Shown here: positions 54,170-63,280 of the stretch, in pieces
Numbering within the stretch: position 1 is the stretch's first letter
Layout of the letters: every line of letters starts with the position of its first letter
Assembly (NCBI RefSeq): GCF_001443605.1
Contig: NZ_CP013118.1
Span: 2,909,501-2,973,500 of the forward strand
DNA: 64,000 nt
Source: Salinivirga cyanobacteriivorans
GTDB lineage: Bacteria > Bacteroidota > Bacteroidia > Bacteroidales > Salinivirgaceae
Direction: 5' to 3'
The notes under the pieces: generated by a model
Told to the model about the DNA's origin: nothing
What the model saw: only the letters and a program-made list of their open reading frames with translations
Databases searched by the model: none
Position numbers and translations under genes: made by a program

Positions 54170-54554
54170 ATTTTGGTTCTATGGTAAAAGTAATAATTTA
54201 AAAAGACCCGTACATATTTTTTCAGCAACTTTTCGGTTAATGCATCAATATAAAATATGAAACCTCTATGTTTAACCATTAAACACATTTATACTAAGCT
54301 TGTCGAAGTACACGAATGGTTATTCGGAGAAGTTACAGTAAAATGCTTACTGGCAAAAAGAGAAGTTTTATCCCGATTGGTATCGGGACAGGTAATCACT
54401 ACGAATATCAAAATTATAAACAAATGAATGTCACTTCCTTAAGTAGAAAAATTCTTCTTTAGTATGTTTTTCTATTGTTTTAGCTCATTAAAATATTGTT
54501 GAGGTCGTTGAATTAATTTATGCTTCGGTATGGGTTTTGTTTTAATTATATATC
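54170..54554. other. gap with dispersed repeat copy 3
   Basis: The 385 bp hold one copy of the palindromic repeat (54370) and AT-rich sequence. No gene is seen. Promoters for the two divergent neighbours must lie here, but none is clear. Confidence 0.5.
54370..54430 (+). repeat. dispersed palindromic repeat, copy 3
   Basis: The copy starts ATCCCGATTGGTATCGGGAC, then AGGTAATCACTACGAATATC and AAAATTATAAACAAATGAAT. It matches copy 1 at 45124 over its whole length. The core ATCCCGATTGGTATCGGGA forms a small hairpin. Confidence 0.75.
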
Positions 54555-55256
54555 ATGTGGATTCAAAATAAAATGCGATTGAGATTTTTGGGCTGGCTGG
54601 TTCTGGTTTTCATAATATTTGCCGGAACTCCCTCTAATGCAGCCCATATCGTTATTGACAGTACAGAGAGCAGCGATGAAATTGATTCTTTAAAAAAAGT
54701 TTATCAACAAATTGAATATGAGGGCCCGTACACAACCAGTTTTTATACAGCGCTTAGTGCTTATCCTGAATTAAAAAACACGGCCATTCATTTCAACCGT
54801 CGCAACATAAAAACCACTATGCAGTGCAGACCCAAAATTTTTTCTGTTTTCAGGAAACCCGATAAACGGGAGTTTATGATGGTATTTAATCGTAATCAGG
54901 GAAAATCACGTGGGGTGCCAATCGGTGAGCTGAGCTTTAATGCAAGGGTGGGACTTTTTGCGCATGAAATAGCCCATGTGGTAGATTATGTGAAGATGTC
55001 CAGCGGGCAGACCATCGGTCAGGGATTTAAGTATCTTACCCGCAGAGGTAAAATTGCTCTTGAGCATAAAATTGACCGGATGGTAATCTGGAAGGGTTTT
55101 GGGCATCAAATCTATCAATATGCCCATGAAGTGCTTAGCAGCGAATCTATAACAGATGACTACAGGTTAAGACGAAAACGCATATATTTGCAACCTGCAG
55201 AAATTAAGGCGCTTGTTGACATTGTTGAAAACCCATCATTAAATGTTAATAGATAG
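54555..55256 (+). CDS. putative secreted zinc metallopeptidase (HEIAH motif)
   Basis: The product is 233 aa with an N-terminal signal segment (LGWLVLVFIIFAGTPSNA). The zinc-binding HExxH motif is HEIAHVVDY, with H137, E138 and H141. The preceding ARVGLFA resembles the strand before the motif in zincin proteases. A third ligand is not certain; a downstream Glu or His (EHKID, YAHEVLSSES) may serve. No family is recognised. It is probably periplasmic or on the surface. Confidence 0.75.
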   Translation: MWIQNKMRLRFLGWLVLVFIIFAGTPSNAAHIVIDSTESSDEIDSLKKVYQQIEYEGPYTTSFYTALSAYPELKNTAIHFNRRNIKTTMQCRPKIFSVFRKPDKREFMMVFNRNQGKSRGVPIGELSFNARVGLFAHEIAHVVDYVKMSSGQTIGQGFKYLTRRGKIALEHKIDRMVIWKGFGHQIYQYAHEVLSSESITDDYRLRRKRIYLQPAEIKALVDIVENPSLNVNR

Positions 55257-55292
55257 CCTTTAATTTTTAGATTTCATCAGAACAAAACGGCC

Positions 55293-55300
55293 TATTTTTG
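55293..55300 (+). promoter_or_regulatory. candidate -7 box of dnaE
   Basis: TATTTTTG exactly matches TAnnTTTG, 87 bp before the dnaE ATG. The -33 region is weak. Confidence 0.4.
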
Positions 55301-55386
55301 CATTAATAAATTCAGGGAAATGAAACCACCAATTTTAGTACGCATGCACCCCCTGAAAGTTTGAATTATTGCAATAATAGTCTGAT

Positions 55387-58300
55387 ATGTCAAAGTTTAC
55401 ACACCTCCATGTGCACACACAATACTCCATTCTCGATGGAGCTTCTAAGATTAATGAACTTTTGCAAAAGGCGAAAGATGATGGAATGCCGGCAGTAGCC
55501 ATTACAGACCATGGCAATATGTTTGGCGTTAAAGATTTTTGGGACCAGGCGCAAAAAGTTGGTATTAAGCCTATTATCGGAATCGAAACATATGTGGCCG
55601 CAAATGGACGGCATGTAAAGGAGAAAGGTAAAGGTAACCGTGGATATCACCTCATTTTGTTGGCAAAAAATGCAACCGGATACAAAAACTTAATGAAGCT
55701 AAGTTCAATTGGCTTTACAGAGGGGTTTTATCACAATGCACGCATCGACCATGAGTTGCTCGAAAAATACCACGAAGGTATTATTGCCAGCTCGGCATGT
55801 TTGGGCGGAGAAATCCCTCAATATATTTTAATGAATCAGCCAGAAAAGGCTTATGAGCGCGCAAAATGGTTTAAAAACCTGTTTGGCGACGATTTTTACC
55901 TTGAGCTGATGCGGCATCCGGCCAAAGCCCCTCAGCAGAGAGAAGAAATATATGACCGCCAGCAACTCGTAAATAACGAGTTGATAAAAATGTCAAAAGC
56001 GTTAGACATTAAACTAATTGCCACAAACGACGTGCATTTCACGAATGGTGAAGATGCCGAAGCTCATGACAGGCTCATCTGCCTGGTTACAAATTCTCCG
56101 GTCGACGATCCAAAACGCATGCGCTATACCAAGGAGGAGTATTTTAAAACTACAAAAGAAATGCAGGAACTTTTTGCCGATGTTCCTGAAGCAATTTCCA
56201 ATACCGAAGAAATTGTAAACAAAATAGAAGACCTTGAGCTCGATAGTGAACCCATTATGCCGGATTTTAGCCTTCCGGAGGGGTTTGATAATGAAAATGA
56301 CTACCTCAGGCATATAACTTATGAAGGAGCAAAAGAGCGATGGGGCGATGATCTGTCTGAAAGTACAACAGAACGTCTCGATTTTGAGTTGAACACCATA
56401 AAGGATATGGGTTTTCCCGGATATTTTCTCATTGTGTGGGATTTCATTAAAGCAGCCCGGGAAATGGGGGTAATCGTTGGCCCCGGTCGTGGATCCGCAG
56501 CCGGATCAGCAGTTGCATACTGCCTTAAAATTACCAATATCGACCCCATAAAATATGATTTGCTTTTTGAGCGTTTTCTGAATCCCGACCGTATATCAAT
56601 GCCCGATATCGATATTGATTTTGATGATGATGGACGGCAGGAAATCCTCGATTGGGTTGTAAATAAATATGGCGAAGACAAAGTGGCACATATCATCACC
56701 TTTGGAACTATGGCCACGAAATCTTCTATACGTGATGTGGCCCGTGTGCAGGAATTTCCGCTCAAAAGAGCCGATGAAATTGCCAAACTTGTGCCCGAAG
56801 CACCCAAAATGAATTTTAAAAAGGCCTATAAAGAAGCACCTGAGCTCAAAAAATTACGTAAAGAAGGAAACCCCGAAGAGCAGGCAGTGCTTCAATATGC
56901 CGAGAAACTAGAGGGGTCGGTGCGTCAGACAGGAGTACATGCCTGTGGTATAATTATTTCTAAAGATAGCCTCACCGAGTATATTCCTGTTTGTACCGCA
57001 AAAGATGCCAACCTCTTGGTTACCCAATACGACGGTAATTTTGTGGAGCCCGTGGGTATGCTTAAAATGGACTTTTTAGGGCTTAAAACACTTTCTATCA
57101 TTAAAGAAGCACTTGAATATATTCAGGATTCCAAAGGTTTTGCGCCCGATATAGAACAGGTACCACTGGATGATGCCAAAACATTTGAACTTTATGCACG
57201 TGGCGAAACCACTGCGTTGTTCCAGTTTGAGTCGCCCGGTATGAAAAAGCACCTGCGTGCACTCAAGCCCGACCGTTTTGAGGATCTCGTGGCTATGAAC
57301 GCCCTCTACCGGCCAGGCCCAATGGGCTACATCCCTTCATTCATTGATCGTAAGTATGGACGTGAAAAAATAGAGTACGACCACCCGATGATGAAAGAGT
57401 TTCTGGAAGATACCTATGGAATTACCGTCTTTCAGGAGCAGGTGATGTTGCAATCGCGCAAACTGGCAAATTTTAGTCGGGGCCAGTCAGACAGTCTTCG
57501 AAAAGCTATGGGTAAAAAGAAAAAGGCACTCATGGCTGAACTGAAAGTGAAATTTCATGAGGGTGCCCTGGCCAATGAGAAGTTTATTGAAGGCTGCAAG
57601 CAGGTAAATAAGGAACCTGAAAAGCTTATAGAAAAAATTTGGAAAGATTGGGAAGCATTTGCAGAATATGCTTTTAATAAATCTCATTCAGTTTGCTATG
57701 CCTATGTATCGTATCAAACAGCTTACCTTAAAGCACATTACCCGTCGGAGTTTATGGCTGCGGTACTCACCCGTAACCTGTCAGACATTAGTAAGGTTAC
57801 CACCTTTTTAGATGAAACCCGTCACATGGGAATTGAGGTGCTCGGTCCCGATGTCAACGAGAGTGTATACAAATTTCGGGTAACACCAAAAGGGGACTTG
57901 CGTTTTGGCCTGGGAGCTGTGAAAAATGTCGGAAGTAATGTGGTAAACCATATTATTGAAGTACGGCAGGAGCAGGGTAAGTTTCAGGATATCTACGATT
58001 TCGTGGAAAAAGTAGATATGCACATAGTCAATAAGAAAAACATGGAAGGCCTTGCCTATGCAGGTGCTTTTGATTGTTTCGATATAGAACGCCACAACTT
58101 TTTTGCAACCGACGAAAAAGGGCAAACCCTCATAGAGCAGCTCATTAAATACGGGAACCGCATGAAAGAGGAAAGTGCCAGTGCACAGCAATCACTTTTT
58201 GGCGGAGCAGATGAAGGTTTTAAAGTTGCAAAACCAACGGTTCCTCAGGGTGAATCATGGACAAAAATGGCCCGCATGAACATTGAGAAGGAGTATGTAG

Positions 58301-58914
58301 GAATATACCTTTCGGAGCACCCGCTTGATGATTATAAACTTGAACTTGAACATATCTGCAATGCCCGGTTCATTGACCTGCAGCAAGACATGGAGTCTTT
58401 GGAAAATAAGGAGGTGACCGTTGGGGGCATGGTCACAGAAGTCAGGCACCTCACAACAAAAAATGGCAAGCCATGGGGCAAACTCACAGTGGAAGATTTT
58501 AGTGGTTCCTATTCATATGCACTTTTCGGTCGCGATTATATGAACTTTAAACCCTATATGGAGAAAGATTGGTACTTGCTTATTAAAGGCAGGGTACAGA
58601 AAAGGGAATGGGGAGATACCAATGAACTGGAGTTTAAAATTAAAGAAATAAGCAACCTTGTTGATGCAAGGGATGAAAAAATTAACAGCATCAACATTAA
58701 AATACCAATTGATTCACTTACTGAAGATTTGGTGACAGAAATGTATGATATTATGGAGCAGGGTAAAGGTAAAAAGGAGTTACAGTTTATGGTTTTCGAT
58801 CCCAGGAAAGATATTGTAATACCAATGTTTTCGAGAAATATAAGTGTTGATATTTCAAAGGAGCTGGTCGAATACCTAGACAGGTTTCCTGAACTTGAAT
58901 ATAGTTTGAAATAA
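55387..58914 (+). CDS. dnaE: DNA polymerase III alpha subunit
   Basis: The product is 1175 aa, the replicative polymerase. The N-terminal PHP domain starts FTHLHVHTQYSILDGASKI with AITDHGNMFG. The palm contains PGRGSAAGSAVAYCLKI and the catalytic acids D407 and D409 in PDIDIDFDDDGR. The fingers and thumb include QTGVHACGIIIS, LYRPGPMGYIPSFI and YAFNKSHSVCYAYVSY. A helix-hairpin-helix, an OB fold (VTVGGMVTEVRHLTTKNGKPW) and a C-terminal tau-binding region follow. Length is normal for DnaE1. Thioredoxin follows after 49 bp. Confidence 0.98.
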   Translation: MSKFTHLHVHTQYSILDGASKINELLQKAKDDGMPAVAITDHGNMFGVKDFWDQAQKVGIKPIIGIETYVAANGRHVKEKGKGNRGYHLILLAKNATGYKNLMKLSSIGFTEGFYHNARIDHELLEKYHEGIIASSACLGGEIPQYILMNQPEKAYERAKWFKNLFGDDFYLELMRHPAKAPQQREEIYDRQQLVNNELIKMSKALDIKLIATNDVHFTNGEDAEAHDRLICLVTNSPVDDPKRMRYTKEEYFKTTKEMQELFADVPEAISNTEEIVNKIEDLELDSEPIMPDFSLPEGFDNENDYLRHITYEGAKERWGDDLSESTTERLDFELNTIKDMGFPGYFLIVWDFIKAAREMGVIVGPGRGSAAGSAVAYCLKITNIDPIKYDLLFERFLNPDRISMPDIDIDFDDDGRQEILDWVVNKYGEDKVAHIITFGTMATKSSIRDVARVQEFPLKRADEIAKLVPEAPKMNFKKAYKEAPELKKLRKEGNPEEQAVLQYAEKLEGSVRQTGVHACGIIISKDSLTEYIPVCTAKDANLLVTQYDGNFVEPVGMLKMDFLGLKTLSIIKEALEYIQDSKGFAPDIEQVPLDDAKTFELYARGETTALFQFESPGMKKHLRALKPDRFEDLVAMNALYRPGPMGYIPSFIDRKYGREKIEYDHPMMKEFLEDTYGITVFQEQVMLQSRKLANFSRGQSDSLRKAMGKKKKALMAELKVKFHEGALANEKFIEGCKQVNKEPEKLIEKIWKDWEAFAEYAFNKSHSVCYAYVSYQTAYLKAHYPSEFMAAVLTRNLSDISKVTTFLDETRHMGIEVLGPDVNESVYKFRVTPKGDLRFGLGAVKNVGSNVVNHIIEVRQEQGKFQDIYDFVEKVDMHIVNKKNMEGLAYAGAFDCFDIERHNFFATDEKGQTLIEQLIKYGNRMKEESASAQQSLFGGADEGFKVAKPTVPQGESWTKMARMNIEKEYVGIYLSEHPLDDYKLELEHICNARFIDLQQDMESLENKEVTVGGMVTEVRHLTTKNGKPWGKLTVEDFSGSYSYALFGRDYMNFKPYMEKDWYLLIKGRVQKREWGDTNELEFKIKEISNLVDARDEKINSINIKIPIDSLTEDLVTEMYDIMEQGKGKKELQFMVFDPRKDIVIPMFSRNISVDISKELVEYLDRFPELEYSLK

Positions 58915-58963
58915 ATGGCAAAATAATTGCTAAATTTAATCCAAAATTTTAAAACTGAATATT

Positions 58964-59281
58964 ATGGCTATTGAAGTAACTGAATCGAATTTCGACGAAA
59001 AGGTAATACAATCAGACGTGCCTGTAGTAGTAGATTTATGGGCAGAATGGTGTGGCCCCTGCAAACTGCTTACTCCTATTATGGAAGAGATGACCACCGA
59101 CTATGAAGGAAAAGCACTTATTGCGAAGGTTGATGTTGACAGCAACCCTGGAATCGCTGCCAAATTTGGTGTGCGGAATATTCCAACAGTACTTTTCTTC
59201 AAAAATGGAGAAGTTGTAGATAAGCAGGTCGGAGCTGTTCCGAAAGACAAATTGACAGAAAAGCTGGATACATTGATCTAA
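58964..59281 (+). CDS. trxA: thioredoxin
   Basis: The product is 105 aa. Active site WCGPCK (C30, C33) follows VVDLWAEW. The cis-proline is in RNIPTVLFF and the C-terminal helix in VGAVPKDKLTEKLD. It reduces protein disulfides in the cytoplasm. A strong terminator follows at 59307. Confidence 0.97.
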   Translation: MAIEVTESNFDEKVIQSDVPVVVDLWAEWCGPCKLLTPIMEEMTTDYEGKALIAKVDVDSNPGIAAKFGVRNIPTVLFFKNGEVVDKQVGAVPKDKLTEKLDTLI

Positions 59282-59306
59282 ATGTGTAAATTAAAGATAT
59301 TTTAAC

Positions 59307-59338
59307 AGGCTGTTCAACAAATTGAACAGCCTTTTTTT
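59307..59338 (+). terminator. rho-independent terminator after trxA
   Basis: AGGCTGTTCAA (59307-59317) pairs perfectly with TTGAACAGCCT (59322-59332) around a CAAA loop, followed by a seven-T tract. Confidence 0.92.
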
Positions 59339-59369
59339 GTTACTTTGTCATGAGGGAAAATGTTTTGTT

Positions 59370-60299
59370 ATGACCGATAAAATTACCGTAGAGAAAATAC
59401 AGGAAGTTCGACACCTCAACAGCCTTGATTTTTTTGCACGCCAAATAGTAGAAGGCTTTATTACTGGTCTGCACCGAAGTCCATTTCATGGTTTTTCAGT
59501 AGAGTTTGCCGAACACAGAGCCTACAATAACGGCGAATCTGTGCGTTTTATAGATTGGAAACTTTATGCACGAACAGGGAAGCTTTTCGTAAAGCGATTC
59601 GAAGAGGAAACCAATTTGCGCTGTCAGATTGTTATTGATACTTCGTCGTCAATGTTTTTTCCGACCGAAAAAAATGTGAATAAACTACAGTTTAGTGCAT
59701 ATGCATCTGCAGCGCTTATTCATATGCTCAACAGGCAGCGCGATGCCGCCGGACTCTCACTTTTTGATGAGCAACTGCAGTTTCATACACGAGCCAGAAT
59801 GAGCAAGAATCATATTCAAACTTTATATGCCAGGCTGGATGAGCTTCTTAAGCTTAAATATGAACCAAAGCAAAGAAAACAAACCCGTATTTCAGATGTA
59901 TTACACCAAATTGCTGAAGCAGCACATAAAAGATCTTTGATTGTGATATTTTCAGATATGTTTGAAAACGAAGATGCTGCAAACCTTTTTAATGCACTTG
60001 AGCACCTGCGATACAATAAACATGAGGTTATTGTGTTTCATGTACATGACAGGCAATATGAGGATGCTTTAGTATTAGAAGACAGGCCTCACAGGCTTAT
60101 TGATATGGAAAACGGTGAAGAAATGAAGCTTAAGCCCCAGGAGGTAAGAAAACTTTATGGTGAGCAAATGCGGGCTTTTTATGAGCAGATAAGAAAGAAA
60201 TGTTTACAGTATAAAGTTGATTTTGTTACAGCTGATATTAATGAACCTTTTGATAAGGTACTAACATCATTTTTAGCCAGAAGAAGTCGTATGTTTTAA
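59370..60299 (+). CDS. DUF58 domain protein
   Basis: The product is 309 aa from ATG 59370; the earlier in-frame start at 59322 lies inside the trxA terminator. It has the DUF58 motif GESVRFIDWKLYART and a von Willebrand-A-like fold with a MIDAS-type start VIDTSSSMFF. DUF58 proteins usually pair with MoxR ATPases and Bat proteins in stress or assembly roles. Neither is present here, so this copy is an orphan in this window. Confidence 0.9.
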   Translation: MTDKITVEKIQEVRHLNSLDFFARQIVEGFITGLHRSPFHGFSVEFAEHRAYNNGESVRFIDWKLYARTGKLFVKRFEEETNLRCQIVIDTSSSMFFPTEKNVNKLQFSAYASAALIHMLNRQRDAAGLSLFDEQLQFHTRARMSKNHIQTLYARLDELLKLKYEPKQRKQTRISDVLHQIAEAAHKRSLIVIFSDMFENEDAANLFNALEHLRYNKHEVIVFHVHDRQYEDALVLEDRPHRLIDMENGEEMKLKPQEVRKLYGEQMRAFYEQIRKKCLQYKVDFVTADINEPFDKVLTSFLARRSRMF

Positions 60300-60311
60300 A
60301 AAAGAATTCAG

Positions 60312-62561
60312 GTGAAGCAGCTACTTGTCCTTATTCTTATAATTTTTTTTACTCCTTTATTACTATCGGGGCAAAGCCCGGTCAATGATTCCACCCATAG
60401 GCCCAAAATAGGGTTAGTGCTAAGTGGTGGTGGTGCAAAGGGTATGGCTCACGTAGGCTTTCTTAAAGTAATGGAGCAAGTCGGTATTGAACCCGATTAT
60501 ATTACCGGAACTTCAATGGGTAGCATTGTGGGTGGTCTTTATTCTATTGGTTATTCCGCCGACGAAATTGGCGATTTACTCAGAAACCAGAACTGGAATG
60601 AGGTACTTTCAAATGACATTAAACTCTCTGATATAAGTATAAACGAAAAAGATAGTTACGGGCAGTATTTCGCAGAATTTCCAATTCAGGGTATTGAAAT
60701 AAAACTGCCTAAAGGGCTCATATTTGGACAGCGTGTAATGGAATTGCTAAACCATTATACCCTGCCCGCCTACAATATTCATAATTTTGATTCATTACCA
60801 ATCCCGTTTAAATGCGTTGCCGCCGATATTACCAACGCCGAACCCGTGGTGATGGATACCGGAAACCTTGCAATGGCAATGCGTGCAAGTATGGCCATAC
60901 CCACCGTTTTTACACCTGTATTGTGGGGAGACAGGTTACTTGTCGATGGAGGGTTAAGCCGTAATTTTCCGGTAGAAGAGGTGAAAAGTATGGGAGCTGA
61001 TATCGTTTTAGGGGTTTATACAGGCGGTGTACTTAAGGACAAAGAGTCATTGAATTCCATGATTGATATCCTGACTCAATCTGCATTTTTTATGGGTATA
61101 TTCGATGCAGAAGAGCAAAAGAAAATGGTCGATATTTATATTGAACCCGATCTTAATGGATATACTGCAGCAGACTTCGTTCAGGTCGATTCTATTATTC
61201 ACAGGGGTGAACAGGCAACGCTAAAGGTATATCAACAATTAGACTCTCTCCAGCAATCGCAAAAACAATATAAACAGATACCGGAACGAAAAAGCTTGTC
61301 TTTGCCTGATAGTATTGTGATTCAGAAAATTATTACACGTGGTATAGCTCCCAAATATTCTGCATTTGTAAAGGCACGTTTAGGTGTTGAACCTAACAAG
61401 CCCTTTCATATCAATCAACTTGAAGATGGTATAAATCGAATTTATGGTAGTCGATATTTTTACAGGGTTTATTATGGTTTTGAGGATGCTGATGATGGCG
61501 GGCAGGTGTTAGTGATATATGCAGAAGGTAAGCCGACTGGTTTTTTGGGTGCAAGTGTGCACTACGACTCAGAAAAACGAGCTGCTTTATTGCTTAATGC
61601 AACATTTCGCGATTTAGTGATACCATCGAGCCGGTTGAGCTTAACTGCCAACTTATCTGAAAACCCTGGCTTTCAGGTAGATTTTTTTAAATATTTTGGC
61701 CGAAAACGACGATATACCATTGGTACGCAGTTTAATACAGATGCCTTTGATGTGCCGGTTTACACGATGGGTGATTTAAGCAGATTGTATAAATACAACT
61801 ATACTTCTTACGAGCTTTATACACGATATGCACTTACCAATGATTCACGAATTAGCGGGGGAGGCATGTTCGAGCGTACTTCTGTAAAGCCTAAGGTGCA
61901 CAACACCAATGATTTTAAACGTTGGCTTGTCAAGAACAAACAGCTGTACGCTTCTTTTGAGCTAAATACCACAAATGCACGATATTTCCCCACACGGGGA
62001 CTGGATTTATCTTTAAGGTATGAGTATAACTTTGATTTGAATTATGACATTACGCTGGAAGATACCATATCTAATTTTGAGAGTGAAATGTTCAATAAAA
62101 CATTTGGAAGTCTTAAGTTTCATCTGGATTATTATCAACCTGTGTGGGATCAGTTCACTTTTCATGCTTATTCTCATGCAGGCCTCACGTTTGGTGAGAA
62201 TTTCACCCTGGTAAAACAGTATATGGCCGGGGGTATTTTTACAGCCTATTCTTATCTGATTCCGTTTACAGGATTTAATGAATTGGAATATACAGCATTG
62301 CAAATTTTGTCAGGTGGTAGTGGTTTGCAATATGAGTTGTTTACAGATGTTTTTATAGAACCCCGGGTAAATATCTTACTATCGGCAGATTATATTGAGG
62401 ATTTTATTAATACATCGCTTGAGGAAAGGTTTATTCTTGGTTATGGACTTAAGTTGGGATACTCATCAATTATTGGCCCTGTTGTGGTGAGTGTTTCTTC
62501 AAACACTTACAACAACAAAGTCCGTTCTTTTTTTAATTTGGGTTACCGTTTCCGGTTTTAG
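60312..62561 (+). CDS. patatin-like phospholipase fused to POTRA/beta-barrel (type Vd-like)
   Basis: The product is 749 aa with a GTG start that gives a signal peptide (KQLLVLILIIFFTPLLLSGQ). The patatin domain (about 30-260) has the oxyanion loop LSGGGAKGMAH, the nucleophile S68 in GTSMGS and catalytic D212 in DGGLSRNFP. A POTRA-like segment (about 330-400, FHINQLEDGINRIYGSRYF) and a BamA/TpsB-type barrel to the C-terminal RFRF follow. It should release a lipid-cleaving domain through its own barrel, as PlpD does. Lipid substrate is unknown. It overlaps ung-like gene ends by 4 bp. Confidence 0.93.
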   Translation: MKQLLVLILIIFFTPLLLSGQSPVNDSTHRPKIGLVLSGGGAKGMAHVGFLKVMEQVGIEPDYITGTSMGSIVGGLYSIGYSADEIGDLLRNQNWNEVLSNDIKLSDISINEKDSYGQYFAEFPIQGIEIKLPKGLIFGQRVMELLNHYTLPAYNIHNFDSLPIPFKCVAADITNAEPVVMDTGNLAMAMRASMAIPTVFTPVLWGDRLLVDGGLSRNFPVEEVKSMGADIVLGVYTGGVLKDKESLNSMIDILTQSAFFMGIFDAEEQKKMVDIYIEPDLNGYTAADFVQVDSIIHRGEQATLKVYQQLDSLQQSQKQYKQIPERKSLSLPDSIVIQKIITRGIAPKYSAFVKARLGVEPNKPFHINQLEDGINRIYGSRYFYRVYYGFEDADDGGQVLVIYAEGKPTGFLGASVHYDSEKRAALLLNATFRDLVIPSSRLSLTANLSENPGFQVDFFKYFGRKRRYTIGTQFNTDAFDVPVYTMGDLSRLYKYNYTSYELYTRYALTNDSRISGGGMFERTSVKPKVHNTNDFKRWLVKNKQLYASFELNTTNARYFPTRGLDLSLRYEYNFDLNYDITLEDTISNFESEMFNKTFGSLKFHLDYYQPVWDQFTFHAYSHAGLTFGENFTLVKQYMAGGIFTAYSYLIPFTGFNELEYTALQILSGGSGLQYELFTDVFIEPRVNILLSADYIEDFINTSLEERFILGYGLKLGYSSIIGPVVVSVSSNTYNNKVRSFFNLGYRFRF

Positions 62562-63277
62562 ATACCTCGCCAATCGATTAGGTGTTTTGTTTCGTCCAGC
62601 GTGTTTACTTCTCCAAATAAAAAATCGTTTTTCCGTTTAGCAGAGCACATCATAGGGTGGTGAGACAGTGTTTTGTTTTTAATATCCAGGTTCTCTGTTA
62701 TTTTTTTTGCATGTCCGCCCCAAAGAATCCAAACGAGATCCGGGTATTGGTAATTAATAAATCCGAGTAAGTTTTGTGAAAATTCCTGCCATTGTTTACT
62801 ATGACTGTTAGACAACCCGGTTTCGCAGGTAAATGCAGTATTGAGCAATAAAACACCTTGTTGCTCCCAGTTTCTAAAAAGTTCTTGTGGGCCGGCTATG
62901 AATTTATTATCGGTATTCCAATCCACAATCTTTTTATATGGAAAAATTTCTCCATAATAGGTTTTGTAGATAAGCCGAATGATATTTTTTAAAGAAACAT
63001 TACGGAAAGGATGATTCCAGTCTTTAAGTGTGCCAACTTCAAAAGCTCTTCCCGTAGCAACACCTGCCCGGGGGTAGGGGTCCTGTCCAAGGATAATGGT
63101 TTTTACATTGCTCAACGGAACCGTTAAAAAATGTAAAACCCGCGAAGCCGGAGGAGTGAAATCATTTTGGGTAGTTTTATCTGCTATGCTTTTAAGAAGT
63201 TTTTTGTTTTCTGCATTCAGGAAATCTGTCCATTCAGGAGCAACAGGCGTATGTAAATTATTTAAAAATATTGACAT
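62558..63277 (-). CDS. ung: uracil-DNA glycosylase-like protein
   Basis: The product is 239 aa. The water-activating motif is present as LGQDPYPRAGVATGRAFEVG near residue 64, and LLLNTAFTCETG near 147 matches the family. VWILWGGHAKK and a late His are also family-like. The second motif differs: SHHPMMCSAKR replaces the usual HPSPLS. Uracil excision in base-excision repair is likely but the altered loop could change specificity. It lies 3 bp downstream of the peptidase-like gene on the minus strand. Confidence 0.85.
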   Translation of the reverse strand: MSIFLNNLHTPVAPEWTDFLNAENKKLLKSIADKTTQNDFTPPASRVLHFLTVPLSNVKTIILGQDPYPRAGVATGRAFEVGTLKDWNHPFRNVSLKNIIRLIYKTYYGEIFPYKKIVDWNTDNKFIAGPQELFRNWEQQGVLLLNTAFTCETGLSNSHSKQWQEFSQNLLGFINYQYPDLVWILWGGHAKKITENLDIKNKTLSHHPMMCSAKRKNDFLFGEVNTLDETKHLIDWRGI

Positions 63278-63280
63278 AGG

